A stretch of DNA of 31,464 nucleotides. It comes from an uncultured Eubacteriales bacterium (lineage in GTDB: Bacteria; Bacillota; Clostridia; UBA1381). The notes beneath the pieces were generated by a model. The model was not told the origin of the DNA, made no database searches, and worked only from the letters and a program-made list of their open reading frames with translations. The stretch's first letter is position 1. Each line of letters begins with the position of its first letter. The stretch covers positions 1 through 31,464 of the forward strand of contig CAJKHT010000030.1 of the NCBI GenBank assembly GCA_905199755.1. Direction: 5' to 3'. The translations under genes were made by a program, and so were the position numbers. Positions 23,705 through 31,464 of the stretch are shown piece after piece.

Positions 23705-24475
23705 ATGACTAACAAGGTTGAAATATGCGGAGTAAACACATCTAAGCTGCCTACGCTTTCACGCAAGGAAAAGGATGAGCTCTTTATTAAAATAAAAGCA
23801 GGTGACGAGGAGGCGAGAGAAAAATTTATACACGGCAATCTGCGTTTGGTTTTAAGCGTTATAAAGCGTTTTTCGAACCGCGGCGAAAATGCGGACGATT
23901 TGTTTCAGGTCGGCTGTATAGGACTGATAAAGGCTATAGATAATTTCGATCTTTCTCAGAACGTTCAGTTTTCAACCTATGCCGTGCCTATGATTATAGG
24001 CGAAATCCGCCGCTATCTGCGTGACAACAATTCCATACGCGTCAGCCGTTCGTTAAAGGACATCGCATACAAAGCGCTGCACGTGAAAGAAAAGCTGATA
24101 AGCCAGAATTCCAAAGAGCCTACAATATCGGAAATAGCAAAGGAGCTTGATTTGCCGAAAGAGGATGTTGTATTTGCCCTTGATGCAATAGCCGATCCCG
24201 TATCGCTCTTTGAGCCTGTGTATCATGACGGAAGTGAAGCGATTTTTGTAATGGATCAGGTAAAAGACACAAAAAATATAGATGAAAATTGGCTTGAAAA
24301 CATAGCGCTTAACGAGGCACTAAAGCATCTTGACGAACGCGAAAAGCATATTCTTAATCTGCGCTTTTTCATGGGGCGCACACAAATGGAGGTTGCGGAT
24401 GAAATAGGCATATCACAGGCGCAGGTTTCGCGTCTTGAAAAAAGCGCGTTAAAGCAGCTGAGAAAATATATATAA
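23705..24475 (+). CDS. sigG: RNA polymerase sporulation sigma factor sigma-G
   Basis: A 256-residue forespore sigma factor for late gene expression. The N-terminal MTNKVEICGVNTSKLPTLS is the sigma-G specific start. Region 2 has LRLVLSVIKRFSNRGENADD and LFQVGCIGLIKAIDNFDLSQ. The sigma-F/G signature of region 2.4 and 3 is PMIIGEIRRYLRDNNSIRVSRSLKD. Region 4.2 is MEVADEIGISQAQVSRLEKSAL. AAGGAGG lies 10 nt before the ATG. In Bacillus it has its own sigma-F promoter but is also read from spoIIG; no clear sigma-F promoter was found in the 68-bp gap here. Confidence 0.97.
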   Translation: MTNKVEICGVNTSKLPTLSRKEKDELFIKIKAGDEEAREKFIHGNLRLVLSVIKRFSNRGENADDLFQVGCIGLIKAIDNFDLSQNVQFSTYAVPMIIGEIRRYLRDNNSIRVSRSLKDIAYKALHVKEKLISQNSKEPTISEIAKELDLPKEDVVFALDAIADPVSLFEPVYHDGSEAIFVMDQVKDTKNIDENWLENIALNEALKHLDEREKHILNLRFFMGRTQMEVADEIGISQAQVSRLEKSALKQLRKYI

Positions 24476-24496
24476 CTAAGGGGATGTTAAAGTTAA

Positions 24497-24540
24497 GGCT
24501 GTTTAAAAAGTCAATTGACTTTTTAAACAGCCCCTTTTAT
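24497..24540 (+). terminator. Terminator of the spoIIGA-sigE-sigG operon
   Basis: GGCTGTTTAAAAAGTCAA and TTGACTTTTTAAACAGCC form a perfect 36-bp palindrome (24497-24532), followed by CCTTTTATTTT. It lies 22 bp after the sigG stop. The T-tail is on the plus strand only, so it mainly ends the sigma operon. The convergent DUF421 gene ends immediately beyond it. Confidence 0.88.
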
Positions 24541-24541
24541 T

Positions 24542-25243
24542 TTACTGAAATATGTCTGTCTGCGGTGCGGCTGTTATTTTTGTATACGCGCTTAATTCGT
24601 TATCATTGCATATACCTATAAAAATTTCCGATATATCCTTAATTTTAAGACGTTCAAGCTCACCCGTGAGCCATTCCTCGTTTTTCCCCGCATACCGCAG
24701 ATTTTCCGGCATAACCGCACCGTCAAGTACAACTGCGGCGGAGGGCTGTTCCTCCTTTAAAAGCAAGTTCAGATCCTTTGTATTTACGGGACGCGCCGCG
24801 GTTTTCGGCTGAAACGATATTTTCCCGTTTGCCTCCAGCACAGCCGTTTCTATATCGTCTATATTGAAAAAACCGTTTACTCTGCACTGCGTCAAAAATT
24901 CGTTTATATCTATTTTTGCGGTTTTAAAATTTTTTGCGTATATGTTCCCGTCCTGCATAAGCAGAATCGAACGTCCCGACAAAAACCTCCGCAGCTTTAC
25001 GCTCTTTTCCGTCACGACCGAAATCAGCGCAATTACCGCAGTATAAACCGCTATCGCGATAACGGAATAATGTATATTTTCAAGCGAAGTCGCCATTTCC
25101 GCCGCAATGGAGCCTATTGTGATCCCGTTTATATAATCAAACATATTAAGCTGCGACATCTGTTTGTTTCCGATTATTTTTGTCGAGAAAAACAGTGCTG
25201 CAAGCGAACCGAACGAGGTCAGAACAATTTTGAGCATATCCAT
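24542..25243 (-). CDS. DUF421 (YetF-like) membrane protein
   Basis: A 233-residue protein with three N-terminal transmembrane segments (about 3-21, 35-55, 60-80) and a cytoplasmic DUF421 domain. Family marks are GNKQMSQLNMFDYINGITIGSIAAE, quoted here by its two parts KQMSQLNMFDYI and GITIGSIAAE, then a soluble part with LLMQDGNIY, INEFLTQCRVNGFFNIDDIE and TAVLEANGKIS. GGGAGT lies before the ATG at 25243. DUF421 proteins are widespread in spore formers and some (2Duf) contribute to spore membrane resistance, but the role of this one is not known. It faces sigG and is preceded by a possible sigma-G promoter. Alternative: a vegetative YetF/YkjA-type protein. Confidence 0.9.
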   Translation of the reverse strand: MDMLKIVLTSFGSLAALFFSTKIIGNKQMSQLNMFDYINGITIGSIAAEMATSLENIHYSVIAIAVYTAVIALISVVTEKSVKLRRFLSGRSILLMQDGNIYAKNFKTAKIDINEFLTQCRVNGFFNIDDIETAVLEANGKISFQPKTAARPVNTKDLNLLLKEEQPSAAVVLDGAVMPENLRYAGKNEEWLTGELERLKIKDISEIFIGICNDNELSAYTKITAAPQTDIFQ

Positions 25244-25267
25244 AATAAATTACTCCCTTTTTTAGGG

Positions 25268-25297
25268 TAGTATTTCACAAAAACAAAAAAATATCCT
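25268..25297 (-). promoter_or_regulatory. Possible sigma-G/F-type promoter of the DUF421 gene
   Basis: On the minus strand AGGATA (25297-25292), a 17-nt spacer and AATACTA (25274-25268) resemble sigma-G TGMATA-N17-CATACTA (4/6 and 6/7). It is about 25 bp before the ATG. The -35 overlaps the MATE terminator stem. AT-rich composition makes a chance match plausible. Confidence 0.35.
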
Positions 25298-25316
25298 CCG
25301 TTCATTACGGAGGATA
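25285..25316 (-). terminator. Terminator of the MATE exporter gene
   Basis: On the minus strand TATCCTCCGT and ACGGAGGATA (25316-25307 and 25301-25292) form a perfect 10-bp stem with a 5-nt loop, then seven T residues. It starts 8 bp after the stop codon of the MATE gene. Confidence 0.92.
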
Positions 25317-25324
25317 AAATATCT

Positions 25325-26677
25325 TTAAAGCGGTTTTATTATTTTATTGTAAATTCGTATATACATTACAATACTCAGCGAAATTGCCGCAATCTCCGCT
25401 ATTATAAACGACCACCATATGAGATTTACATTTCCCATAAGTGACAGCAGATATGCCGCCGGCAACAGTACAAAAAGCTGACGCGCCATTGAGATGAACA
25501 TACTTATAAAGCCGTGTCCCAATGCCTGGAATACCGATGAAAATACAATTGACGCACCGGCAAAGATAAAGCTCAAGCATATAATTCTGAGTGCCACAAC
25601 TCCTATTTCGAGCATGTTGTCCGACGCATTGAACAGCAGAAGAAGCTTGTCCGGGAAAATCTGAATTATTGCCAGTCCCAGAAGCATCATTCCCACGGCA
25701 TAGCATATGCTGTATTTTATCGTCTTTGTGATACGCTCCCTTTTAGCCGCACCGTAGTTATAAGATATGATAGGCACCATACCGTTATTAAGACCGAATA
25801 CCGGCATGAATACAAAGCTGTTCAGCTTGAAATACACGCCGAATACCGCAACGGCGGTTGACGAGAAACCATTTAAGAGCTTGTTCATGCAAAATGTCAT
25901 AATCGAGCCGATTGCCTGCATAATCATGGACGGTATGCCTACGGAAAGTATTGTTTTTACAGTTACGCCGTGCGGTCTGAAGCCTTTAAAGCTTATATGT
26001 ATCTCATGATTCTTTTTAAGATTTATTATCACTGCCAAAGCAGCCGCAACGCATTGTCCCAATACGGTTGCAAGAGCCGCACCGGCAACTCCCATTTTCG
26101 GGAAACCGCACAGACCGAAAATCATTATCGGGTCAAAAATTATGTTTATTACGGCTCCCGTAGTCTGCGTTATCATTGTACAGATTGTTTTTCCCGTTGC
26201 CTGCAAAAGGCGCTCAAACGTTATCTGCACAAATATTCCGACAGACAGAGTTGTTACAATACGCAGATACTCTATACCCATTTCGGTGATTTCGCCCTTG
26301 CCTGCCTGTATCTCATAAAACGGACGGGTTACGGTAAGTCCCAGTATAATAAATATCACACATGCCGCAAGCTCCATAAATATTCCGTTTACCGCAGCCT
26401 TGTTTGCATTATCAAAATTTTTCTGTCCGAGAGAACGTGACAAAAGCGCATTTATACCTACACCCAGTCCCGTTGCTGCGGCAATCATAAGGCTCTGCAT
26501 CGGGAATGCGAGCGATACCGCCGTCAGTGCATCCTCCGAAAGCTGTGCAACAAATATACTGTCAACAATGTTATATAATGCCTGCACAAGCATTGAAATC
26601 ATCATAGGCAGCGACATTGACACAAGCAGCTTATTTACCGGCATAACACCCATTTTGTTTTCTTTAATCTGCTCCAT
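25325..26677 (-). CDS. MATE family multidrug/cation exporter
   Basis: A 450-residue polytopic transporter with about twelve hydrophobic helices in two similar halves, the MATE layout. Marks are MPVNKLLVSMSLPMMISMLV at the N terminus, YNIVDSIFVAQLSEDALTAV (helix 1-2 of the first half), GVGINALLSRSLGQ, and in the second half GVYFKLNSFVFMPVFGLNNG and PIISYNYGA. The latter two match the second MatE repeat. AAGGAGG precedes the ATG at 26677. Length is typical (about 440-460). It is closest in style to the DinF/MepA-like group. The substrate cannot be predicted. It is probably a single-gene transcript, with its own terminator after it and the yebC terminator before it. Confidence 0.95.
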   Translation of the reverse strand: MEQIKENKMGVMPVNKLLVSMSLPMMISMLVQALYNIVDSIFVAQLSEDALTAVSLAFPMQSLMIAAATGLGVGINALLSRSLGQKNFDNANKAAVNGIFMELAACVIFIILGLTVTRPFYEIQAGKGEITEMGIEYLRIVTTLSVGIFVQITFERLLQATGKTICTMITQTTGAVINIIFDPIMIFGLCGFPKMGVAGAALATVLGQCVAAALAVIINLKKNHEIHISFKGFRPHGVTVKTILSVGIPSMIMQAIGSIMTFCMNKLLNGFSSTAVAVFGVYFKLNSFVFMPVFGLNNGMVPIISYNYGAAKRERITKTIKYSICYAVGMMLLGLAIIQIFPDKLLLLFNASDNMLEIGVVALRIICLSFIFAGASIVFSSVFQALGHGFISMFISMARQLFVLLPAAYLLSLMGNVNLIWWSFIIAEIAAISLSIVMYIRIYNKIIKPL

Positions 26678-26705
26678 AATATCCTCCTTGTGTTAATTAA
26701 TCGTT

Positions 26706-26754
26706 AAAAAAAGGGCTTCGGCAAAAATAAAATATTTTTGCCGCTGCTCCTTTT
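26706..26754 (-). terminator. Terminator of yebC
   Basis: On the minus strand CGGCAAAAATA and TATTTTTGCCG form an 11-bp stem with a TTT loop. An outer AAAAGG/CCTTTT pairing extends it and seven T residues follow. It lies just after the yebC stop at 26760. Confidence 0.88.
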
Positions 26755-26759
26755 GAGAT

Positions 26760-27500
26760 TTACTCTAAATCCTCGGGCATGTTCCAGGAATGATATACAT
26801 CCTGAACATCATCATTATCCTCAAGCTTTTCAAGCAGTCTCTGCATGTTTTTAATCTGCTCTTCATCGGTTAAATCGGTTGTGGTCTGAGGAATCATGCT
26901 TGCTTCCGCGGAAGCTATAGTGTACTTTGCCTCCAAAGCCTCACGTACATTTCCTACCTCATCGGGATCGGTTGTTATCTCGATTACGCCGTCATCAAAG
27001 GAAATATCCTCCGCACCTGCTTCCAGTGCGTCCATTGTGATTTCGTCCTCGTCAATCTCCTTGTCCTCGTCCTCTATAACAATAACACCCTTGCGGTCAA
27101 ACATAAAGCTTACACAGCCGCTCTGTCCCATATTGCCGCCGTACTTTGAAAATGCGGCTCTGACATCTGCTGCCGTTCTGTTTCTGTTATCGGTAAGAGT
27201 TTCCACTATAACGGCGACTCCCGCTGGACCGTAGCCCTCATAGGTGATGCTCTCGTAATTATCACCATCTCCCGAGCCTGCCGCTTTCTTTATTGTTCTG
27301 TTGATATTATCGTTGGGCATATTGTTTGAACGTGCCTTTGCGATAACGTCCTTAAGACTTGCATTATTTGCCGGATCGGGTCCGCCTGCCTTTACGGCTA
27401 CTATAATTTCACGTGCGATTTTCGTGAATATTTTTGCTCTTTGCTGGTCATTAGCGCCTTTTTTACGCTTTATTGTACTCCATTTTGAATGTCCGGACAT
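26760..27500 (-). CDS. yebC: YebC/PmpR-family protein
   Basis: A 246-residue YebC/TACO1-family protein. The N terminus MSGHSKWSTIKRKKGANDQQ is diagnostic, followed by RAKIFTKIAREI, NNASLKDVIAKARSNNMPND and NINRTIKKA. Three domains are expected, and the acidic middle with DEDKEIDEDEITMDALEAGA fits the family. The ATG at 27500 follows AAGGAG. Family members have been described as transcription regulators and, more recently, as ribosome-associated factors that relieve stalling at proline-rich stretches. Which applies here is unknown. It has its own promoter and terminator, so it is monocistronic and likely constitutive. Confidence 0.95.
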   Translation of the reverse strand: MSGHSKWSTIKRKKGANDQQRAKIFTKIAREIIVAVKAGGPDPANNASLKDVIAKARSNNMPNDNINRTIKKAAGSGDGDNYESITYEGYGPAGVAVIVETLTDNRNRTAADVRAAFSKYGGNMGQSGCVSFMFDRKGVIVIEDEDKEIDEDEITMDALEAGAEDISFDDGVIEITTDPDEVGNVREALEAKYTIASAEASMIPQTTTDLTDEEQIKNMQRLLEKLEDNDDVQDVYHSWNMPEDLE

Positions 27501-27536
27501 AACAAAATTCTCCTTTTTTCTATTCTACAATAAATT

Positions 27537-27565
27537 ATTGTATCATATAATAATAAAATTTTCAA
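27537..27565 (-). promoter_or_regulatory. Sigma-A promoter of yebC
   Basis: On the minus strand TTGAAA (27565-27560), a 17-nt spacer and TACAAT (27542-27537) lie about 37 bp before the yebC ATG and just after the cobO stop at 27574. Both hexamers match five of six consensus or better. Confidence 0.8.
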
Positions 27566-27573
27566 GACCTTTT

Positions 27574-28074
27574 TTAATATTCGATGCCGGAACGTGCGGA
27601 TATGCCCTTATCGTAAGGGTGTCTTATGCATTTTATCTCCGATATATAGTCCGCATGCTCAATAAAAAAGCCGTCGGGTTCTCTGCCTGTTATGACAAGC
27701 TCCGCCGTGCATTTTTTCGCAAGACTCCGCACTTTTCCGCGGTCAATTGCGTTAAGCGCATATGCCGCACACATTTCATCAAGCACAATCATGTCATATT
27801 CATTCATATGCGATATTGCATAATCGAGATTTTCATTGTGGCATTGACACAGCTGCGTTTTTTCGTCATCTGAAAGAGTGTTCCAGAAGCCGTACGGTTT
27901 ATCGCAGAAAAGTACCTTTACACCTAACCTTATGAGTGATTTTATTTCCGCACTTGTGCCGTCTTTGAGAAACTGAACGAATAATACTTTACCGCCGTTT
28001 CCCGACATCCGTACACAAAGACCGGCGGCGGCGGTGGTTTTACCCTTGCCGCTGCCGCAGTACAAATGTATCAT
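27574..28074 (-). CDS. cobO: Corrinoid (cob(I)yrinic acid a,c-diamide) adenosyltransferase
   Basis: A 166-residue CobO/BtuR-type ATP:co(I)rrinoid adenosyltransferase, which attaches the 5'-deoxyadenosyl group to cobalt in cobalamin synthesis or salvage. The P-loop is YCGSGKGKTTAAAG at the N terminus (the GKGKTT form typical of this family), followed by VLFVQFLKDG, a DMIVLDEMCAAYALNAI Walker B region and a C-terminal ELVITGREPDGFFIEHADYI segment. It is slightly shorter than some CobO proteins because it lacks the N-terminal extension. Its ATG shares one base with the ileS stop (TAATG), implying translational coupling. No cobalamin riboswitch or other cob genes are visible, so it may serve salvage only. 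Coupling to ileS is unusual. Confidence 0.92.
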   Translation of the reverse strand: MIHLYCGSGKGKTTAAAGLCVRMSGNGGKVLFVQFLKDGTSAEIKSLIRLGVKVLFCDKPYGFWNTLSDDEKTQLCQCHNENLDYAISHMNEYDMIVLDEMCAAYALNAIDRGKVRSLAKKCTAELVITGREPDGFFIEHADYISEIKCIRHPYDKGISARSGIEY

Positions 28075-31000
28075 TACAGTTTTTCAACTCCCAAAGTTAC
28101 CTTTTCGCCGTTGATATTCCATTCCTTTGAGTTTGCACCCGTTTCACCGAAAATAATATCCTTTGCAAGTGTTTCGGATTTTATTGTATCGGCATTTTTC
28201 TCCATTACAGCCTTAATCTTTTCGCTGCCCGATTCATAGATTTTAATATTATCCATTACCTCAAAGCCCGAATCCTTACGCATTGTCTGGATTTTTGATA
28301 TAATCTCGCGGACAAATCCTTCCTCTATAAGCTCATCGCTCAGTGTAGTTTCAAGCGCAACGGTTATACCGTAATCCGAATCGGATACATAGCCCTCGCT
28401 CTGTGCGGCCTCGATAAGCAAATCGTCCTTTGTGAGTTCTTCATCTATACCGTCAACATTGATTTTCAGCGTACCCGTTGCATTAAGCTCATTCATTGCC
28501 TTGTTTCCGTCAATTTCGGCAAGGATATTCTTAACCAATCCGATATTCTTTCCGAAACGTCTGCCGAGCGTTTTAAGCTGCGGCTTGAAGCTGTAGGACG
28601 TGAATGACGATACATCATCTGTAAATTCAACAGTCTTTACATTAAGCTCGTCTGCAATAATATCCTTGTAAAATTCCTTAAGCTCCGTTTCTGCCTTTAC
28701 ATACATTTTGCCTATCGGCTGACGGTTCTTGATATTTGCCGTATTTCTGCATGCTCTGCCCAGAACAACTATATCAAGCACTTCTTCCATGCTCTTTTCA
28801 AGCTCTGTATCTATTAGCTTTTCGTCATATTGCGGGAAATCACACAAATGTATGCTCTCCGGCGCATTTTTATCTATGCTTCTTACAAGATTCTGGTATA
28901 TATCCTCCGTCATGAACGGTATCATCGGCGCAGCCGCCTTGCAAAGCGTTACCAGCGAGGTATAAAGCGTCATGTAAGCATTTATCTTATCCTGCGGCAT
29001 ATCCTTTACCCAGAAACGCGTTCTCGAACGTCTTACATACCAGTTCGACAAATCATCAACAAAGCTTTGCAGCACTCTTGATGTTTCCGTAATCTTGTAA
29101 TTTGAAAGATATTCGTCAACCGTTTTGACGGTGGTATTGAGTCTTGACAAAATCCACTTATCCATAACCGACAGCGTTTTATAGTCAAGAGTATACTTTG
29201 AAGCATCAAATTCATCAATGTTTGCATACAGTACAAAGAATGCATATGTGTTCCAGAGCGTACCCATAAACTTGCGCTGACCTTCCGTTACCGCCGCATC
29301 ATAGAAACGGTTTGGCAGCCACGGCGCACTGTTTGAATAGAAGTACCATCTTACCGCATCCGCACCGTGCTTTTCAAGCGCATCGAACGGATCCACGGCA
29401 TTTCCCTTTGATTTGGACATTTTCTGTCCGTTTTCGTCCTGAACCAGTCCCAGAACGATAACGTTCTTGTACGGCGCACGGTTAAACAAAAGCGTTGATT
29501 CGGCAAGCAGAGAATAGAACCAGCCTCTTGTCTGGTCTACCGCTTCGCTTATGAAATCTGCCGGGAAGTTTTCCTTGAATATTTTTTCGTTCTCAAACGG
29601 ATAGTGCCACTGTGCAAACGGCATAGCTCCCGAGTCAAACCAGCAGTCGATTACCTCGGGTACTCTGTGCATTTCCTTGCCGCAGTCGGGGCATTTGATT
29701 GTTACGGCATCAATGAACGGTCTGTGCAGCTCTATATCATCTGGGCAGTTGTCCGACATGGATTTAAGCTCCTCGATTGAGCCTACAACGTGGCGCTTGC
29801 CGCACTCACATTCCCATATATTAAGCGGAGTTCCCCAATAACGGTTACGGCTGAGTCCCCAGTCCTGTACATTTTCAAGCCATGAGCCGAAACGTCCCTC
29901 ACCGATTGATTTCGGAATCCAGTTTATTGTATTATTATTTTTTATAAGGTCGTCCTTTACCGCCGTCATTTTTATAAACCATGTGTCTCTCGCATAGTAT
30001 ATAAGCGGAGTATCGCATCTCCAGCAGAAAGGATAGCTGTGCTCAAACTTCGGAGCGTTAAAGAGCAGACCTCTCTCGTCAAGATTTTTCAGAACCTCTT
30101 TGTCAGCGTCCTTGCAGAACATTCCCGGCCAGAGCGTGTCCTCCGTCAGCTCACCCTTACCGTCAACAAGCTGCAAAAACGGCAAGTCATAATTTCTGCC
30201 GACAACAGAGTCGTCCTCACCGAATGCCGGAGCGATATGGACTATACCCGTACCGTCCGTCAGAGTTACATAATCGGCACATGTAACGTAATATGCTTTT
30301 TTCTTCAGATTATCACAGGGATAAAGAGCCGTATATTCCTTAAATTCCAAATCCTTGCCCTTGTATTCCTCAACCACTTCATAATCTTCGTCAAAGTTTG
30401 AAGCGACAAGCGCCTTTGCAAGAATGTAATATGCGTCTCCGGTTTTGATTTTCACATAATCCTCAGCGGGATTCACACAAAGAGCCACGTTTGACGGCAG
30501 AGTCCACGGAGTTGTGGTCCATGCAAGGAAATACGTATTTTCCTCGCCCTTAACGGCAAACTTTGCCGTTGCACTGCGTTCCTTTACGTCCTTGTAGCCC
30601 TGAGCCACCTCATGAGACGAAAGCGGTGTTCCGCATCGCGGACAATACGGTACAATTTTATGACCTTTATAAAGAAGTCCCTTTTCCCATATTTTCTTTA
30701 ATGCCCACCATTCGGACTCAATAAAATTATTATCATATGTTACATAAGGATCGTCCATATCCGCCCAAAAGCCGACTGTGCCGGAAAAATCCTCCCACAT
30801 GCCCTTGTACTTCCATACACTTTCCTTACATTCGTTTATAAACGGTTCGAGACCGTATTCTTCAATCTGCTCCTTACCGTCAAGACCAAGCTTTTTCTCG
30901 ACCTCCAGCTCAACAGGCAGACCGTGAGTATCCCAGCCGGCTTTCCTCAAAACCTTACAGCCTTTCATTGTGCGGTAACGCGGAATCATATCCTTGATTA

Positions 31001-31187
31001 CGCGAGTCAGAACATGACCGATATGCGGTTTTCCGTTTGCCGTCGGGGGACCGTCATAGAATGTATAGACATCGCTGCCCTCACGCGCGGCAATACTCTT
31101 TTTAAAAATATCATTGTCCTTCCAGAATTTTTCCACTTGTTTTTCTCTCTCAACAAAGTTGAGATTGGTATCAACCTTTTTGTACAT
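28074..31187 (-). CDS. ileS: Isoleucyl-tRNA synthetase, IleS2 (eukaryote-like) class
   Basis: A 1037-residue class Ia synthetase that charges tRNA-Ile. The ATG at 31187 follows GGGAGGAAAT; earlier starts lie within the T-box leader. Motifs: GPPTANGKPHIGH, with HIGH at 55-58; an editing domain with WTTTPWTLPSN and DGTGIVHIAP; several Cys pairs (CPRCG near 182, CWRCD near 388); KMSKS at 589-593; and an anticodon-binding domain. It is longer than bacterial IleS1 (about 930) and lacks the C-terminal Cys-rich zinc finger of IleS1; the end reads SKIQTMRKDSGFEVMDNIKI as in eukaryote-like IleS2. IleS2 enzymes are often less sensitive to mupirocin; that consequence is inferred. Regulated by the upstream T-box. 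Confidence 0.95.
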   Translation of the reverse strand: MYKKVDTNLNFVEREKQVEKFWKDNDIFKKSIAAREGSDVYTFYDGPPTANGKPHIGHVLTRVIKDMIPRYRTMKGCKVLRKAGWDTHGLPVELEVEKKLGLDGKEQIEEYGLEPFINECKESVWKYKGMWEDFSGTVGFWADMDDPYVTYDNNFIESEWWALKKIWEKGLLYKGHKIVPYCPRCGTPLSSHEVAQGYKDVKERSATAKFAVKGEENTYFLAWTTTPWTLPSNVALCVNPAEDYVKIKTGDAYYILAKALVASNFDEDYEVVEEYKGKDLEFKEYTALYPCDNLKKKAYYVTCADYVTLTDGTGIVHIAPAFGEDDSVVGRNYDLPFLQLVDGKGELTEDTLWPGMFCKDADKEVLKNLDERGLLFNAPKFEHSYPFCWRCDTPLIYYARDTWFIKMTAVKDDLIKNNNTINWIPKSIGEGRFGSWLENVQDWGLSRNRYWGTPLNIWECECGKRHVVGSIEELKSMSDNCPDDIELHRPFIDAVTIKCPDCGKEMHRVPEVIDCWFDSGAMPFAQWHYPFENEKIFKENFPADFISEAVDQTRGWFYSLLAESTLLFNRAPYKNVIVLGLVQDENGQKMSKSKGNAVDPFDALEKHGADAVRWYFYSNSAPWLPNRFYDAAVTEGQRKFMGTLWNTYAFFVLYANIDEFDASKYTLDYKTLSVMDKWILSRLNTTVKTVDEYLSNYKITETSRVLQSFVDDLSNWYVRRSRTRFWVKDMPQDKINAYMTLYTSLVTLCKAAAPMIPFMTEDIYQNLVRSIDKNAPESIHLCDFPQYDEKLIDTELEKSMEEVLDIVVLGRACRNTANIKNRQPIGKMYVKAETELKEFYKDIIADELNVKTVEFTDDVSSFTSYSFKPQLKTLGRRFGKNIGLVKNILAEIDGNKAMNELNATGTLKINVDGIDEELTKDDLLIEAAQSEGYVSDSDYGITVALETTLSDELIEEGFVREIISKIQTMRKDSGFEVMDNIKIYESGSEKIKAVMEKNADTIKSETLAKDIIFGETGANSKEWNINGEKVTLGVEKL

Positions 31188-31207
31188 AAAATTATTTCCT
31201 CCCGTAA

Positions 31208-31253
31208 GATAAAAAAATAACAGACTCTCATCCCGCACCGAGACGAAAGTCTG
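31208..31253 (-). terminator. T-box terminator stem before ileS
   Basis: On the minus strand CAGACTTTCGTC (starting 31253) and GATGAGAGTCTG (ending 31221) pair over about 12-13 bp with a few G-U pairs, followed by TTATTTTTTT. It lies about 20-30 bp before the ileS ATG and is the off-state terminator of the T-box leader. Confidence 0.85.
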
Positions 31254-31436
31254 AACTTCCGCTATACCACTCGACATACCGTCATATGCGTCCCTTTAAC
31301 GGCGGAAAAACCGTCACGGCTTACTGCTGTTTCTGCCGTGCTGCTCCTAAGTGATTTTCGTCCCGTGATACTTACAGCCGCGCTTTCACCGCCCGCAGCT
31401 CGCTTTTATCTCAATCACGATCGGATGTCCCAGCGC
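31221..31436 (-). ncRNA. Isoleucine T-box leader (transcriptional) of ileS
   Basis: On the minus strand the leader shows, in order, Stem I with the apical AGCGAG and GGTGAAAG elements (near 31404-31384), an upper helix CGTGAT/ATCACG, and a specifier loop GAAAATCA followed by ACTTAGGAGC. Then come AGTAAGCCGTGACGG and CCGCCGTTAAAGGG (Stem III/linker), a T-box AGTGGTATAGCGGAAG near 31271-31256, and the terminator. The specifier is ATC (31355-31353), an Ile codon. The TGGT at the T-box pairs with ACCA, the 3' end of tRNA-Ile with discriminator A. The T-box departs from AGGGTGGTACCGCGG at several bases. Low charged tRNA-Ile should favour antitermination and ileS-cobO expression. The promoter is probably outside the window, and the 5' boundary is approximate. 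Confidence 0.88.
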
Positions 31437-31464
31437 ATGCGCCCGCTTTCCGGCAGTCTTCATC

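Noticed and set aside
31388..31464. 25-codon minus-strand frame at the window edge
   Set aside because: It runs into the Stem I part of the T-box leader and ends in it. It is short and has no recognisable ribosome binding site in view, so it is probably chance.

Overview
The window looks like ordinary chromosome from an endospore-forming Firmicute, most likely an anaerobic member of the Clostridia. Support for this comes from the spoIIGA-sigE-sigG cluster, a SleB cortex-lytic enzyme, a PdaB-like deacetylase, T-box control of ileS, strong purine-rich ribosome binding sites and several intrinsic terminators. No phage, insertion sequence, CRISPR array, rRNA or tRNA gene was seen. The species cannot be named from the sequence alone.

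Left part (1-9.2 kb): a minus-strand operon with 4-14 nt overlaps runs from a SERCA-like P-type cation ATPase through feoA to feoB, which leaves the window near its C terminus. Divergent from it is a plus-strand run: an IS200/RAYT-like protein whose HUH histidines are gone, comF, sleB and a 37-residue membrane peptide. A PdaB-like deacetylase faces this run. Next come an unrecognised 281-residue protein, whose stop codon lies in the loop of a perfect 16-bp hairpin, and a small Xre-type regulator.

Middle (9.2-21.9 kb), all minus strand: a protein quality-control operon, tig-clpP-clpX-lysA, has a near-consensus promoter before tig and a terminator after lysA; a second terminator-like hairpin sits between clpP and clpX. 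A large polytopic membrane protein follows, resembling GT-C glycosyltransferases. Another operon reads SpoU-family RNA methyltransferase, dprA, topA, trmFO and a membrane-anchored thioredoxin-fold protein without the CXXC motif. It starts at a good promoter near 21.93 kb and ends at a terminator only 16 bp before the GT-C-like start codon.

Right part (22-31.5 kb): spoIIGA-sigE-sigG (plus) is the mother-cell/forespore sigma cascade. Its promoter has the long -35/-10 spacing and overlapping Spo0A box known from spoIIG. Facing it are a DUF421 (YetF-like) membrane protein with a possible sigma-G-type promoter, a MATE exporter, yebC, a CobO-type corrinoid adenosyltransferase joined to ileS by a one-base stop/start overlap, and ileS itself, of the eukaryote-like IleS2 class, behind an isoleucine T-box leader with an ATC specifier.

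Most of the window is conserved housekeeping and sporulation DNA. The items most worth following up are the HUH-dead RAYT-like protein, the spoIIG-like promoter, the cysteine-less thioredoxin fold, the hairpin around a stop codon, and the coupling of a Ca2+-type ATPase to the Feo genes. I do not see a clearly new multi-gene system.
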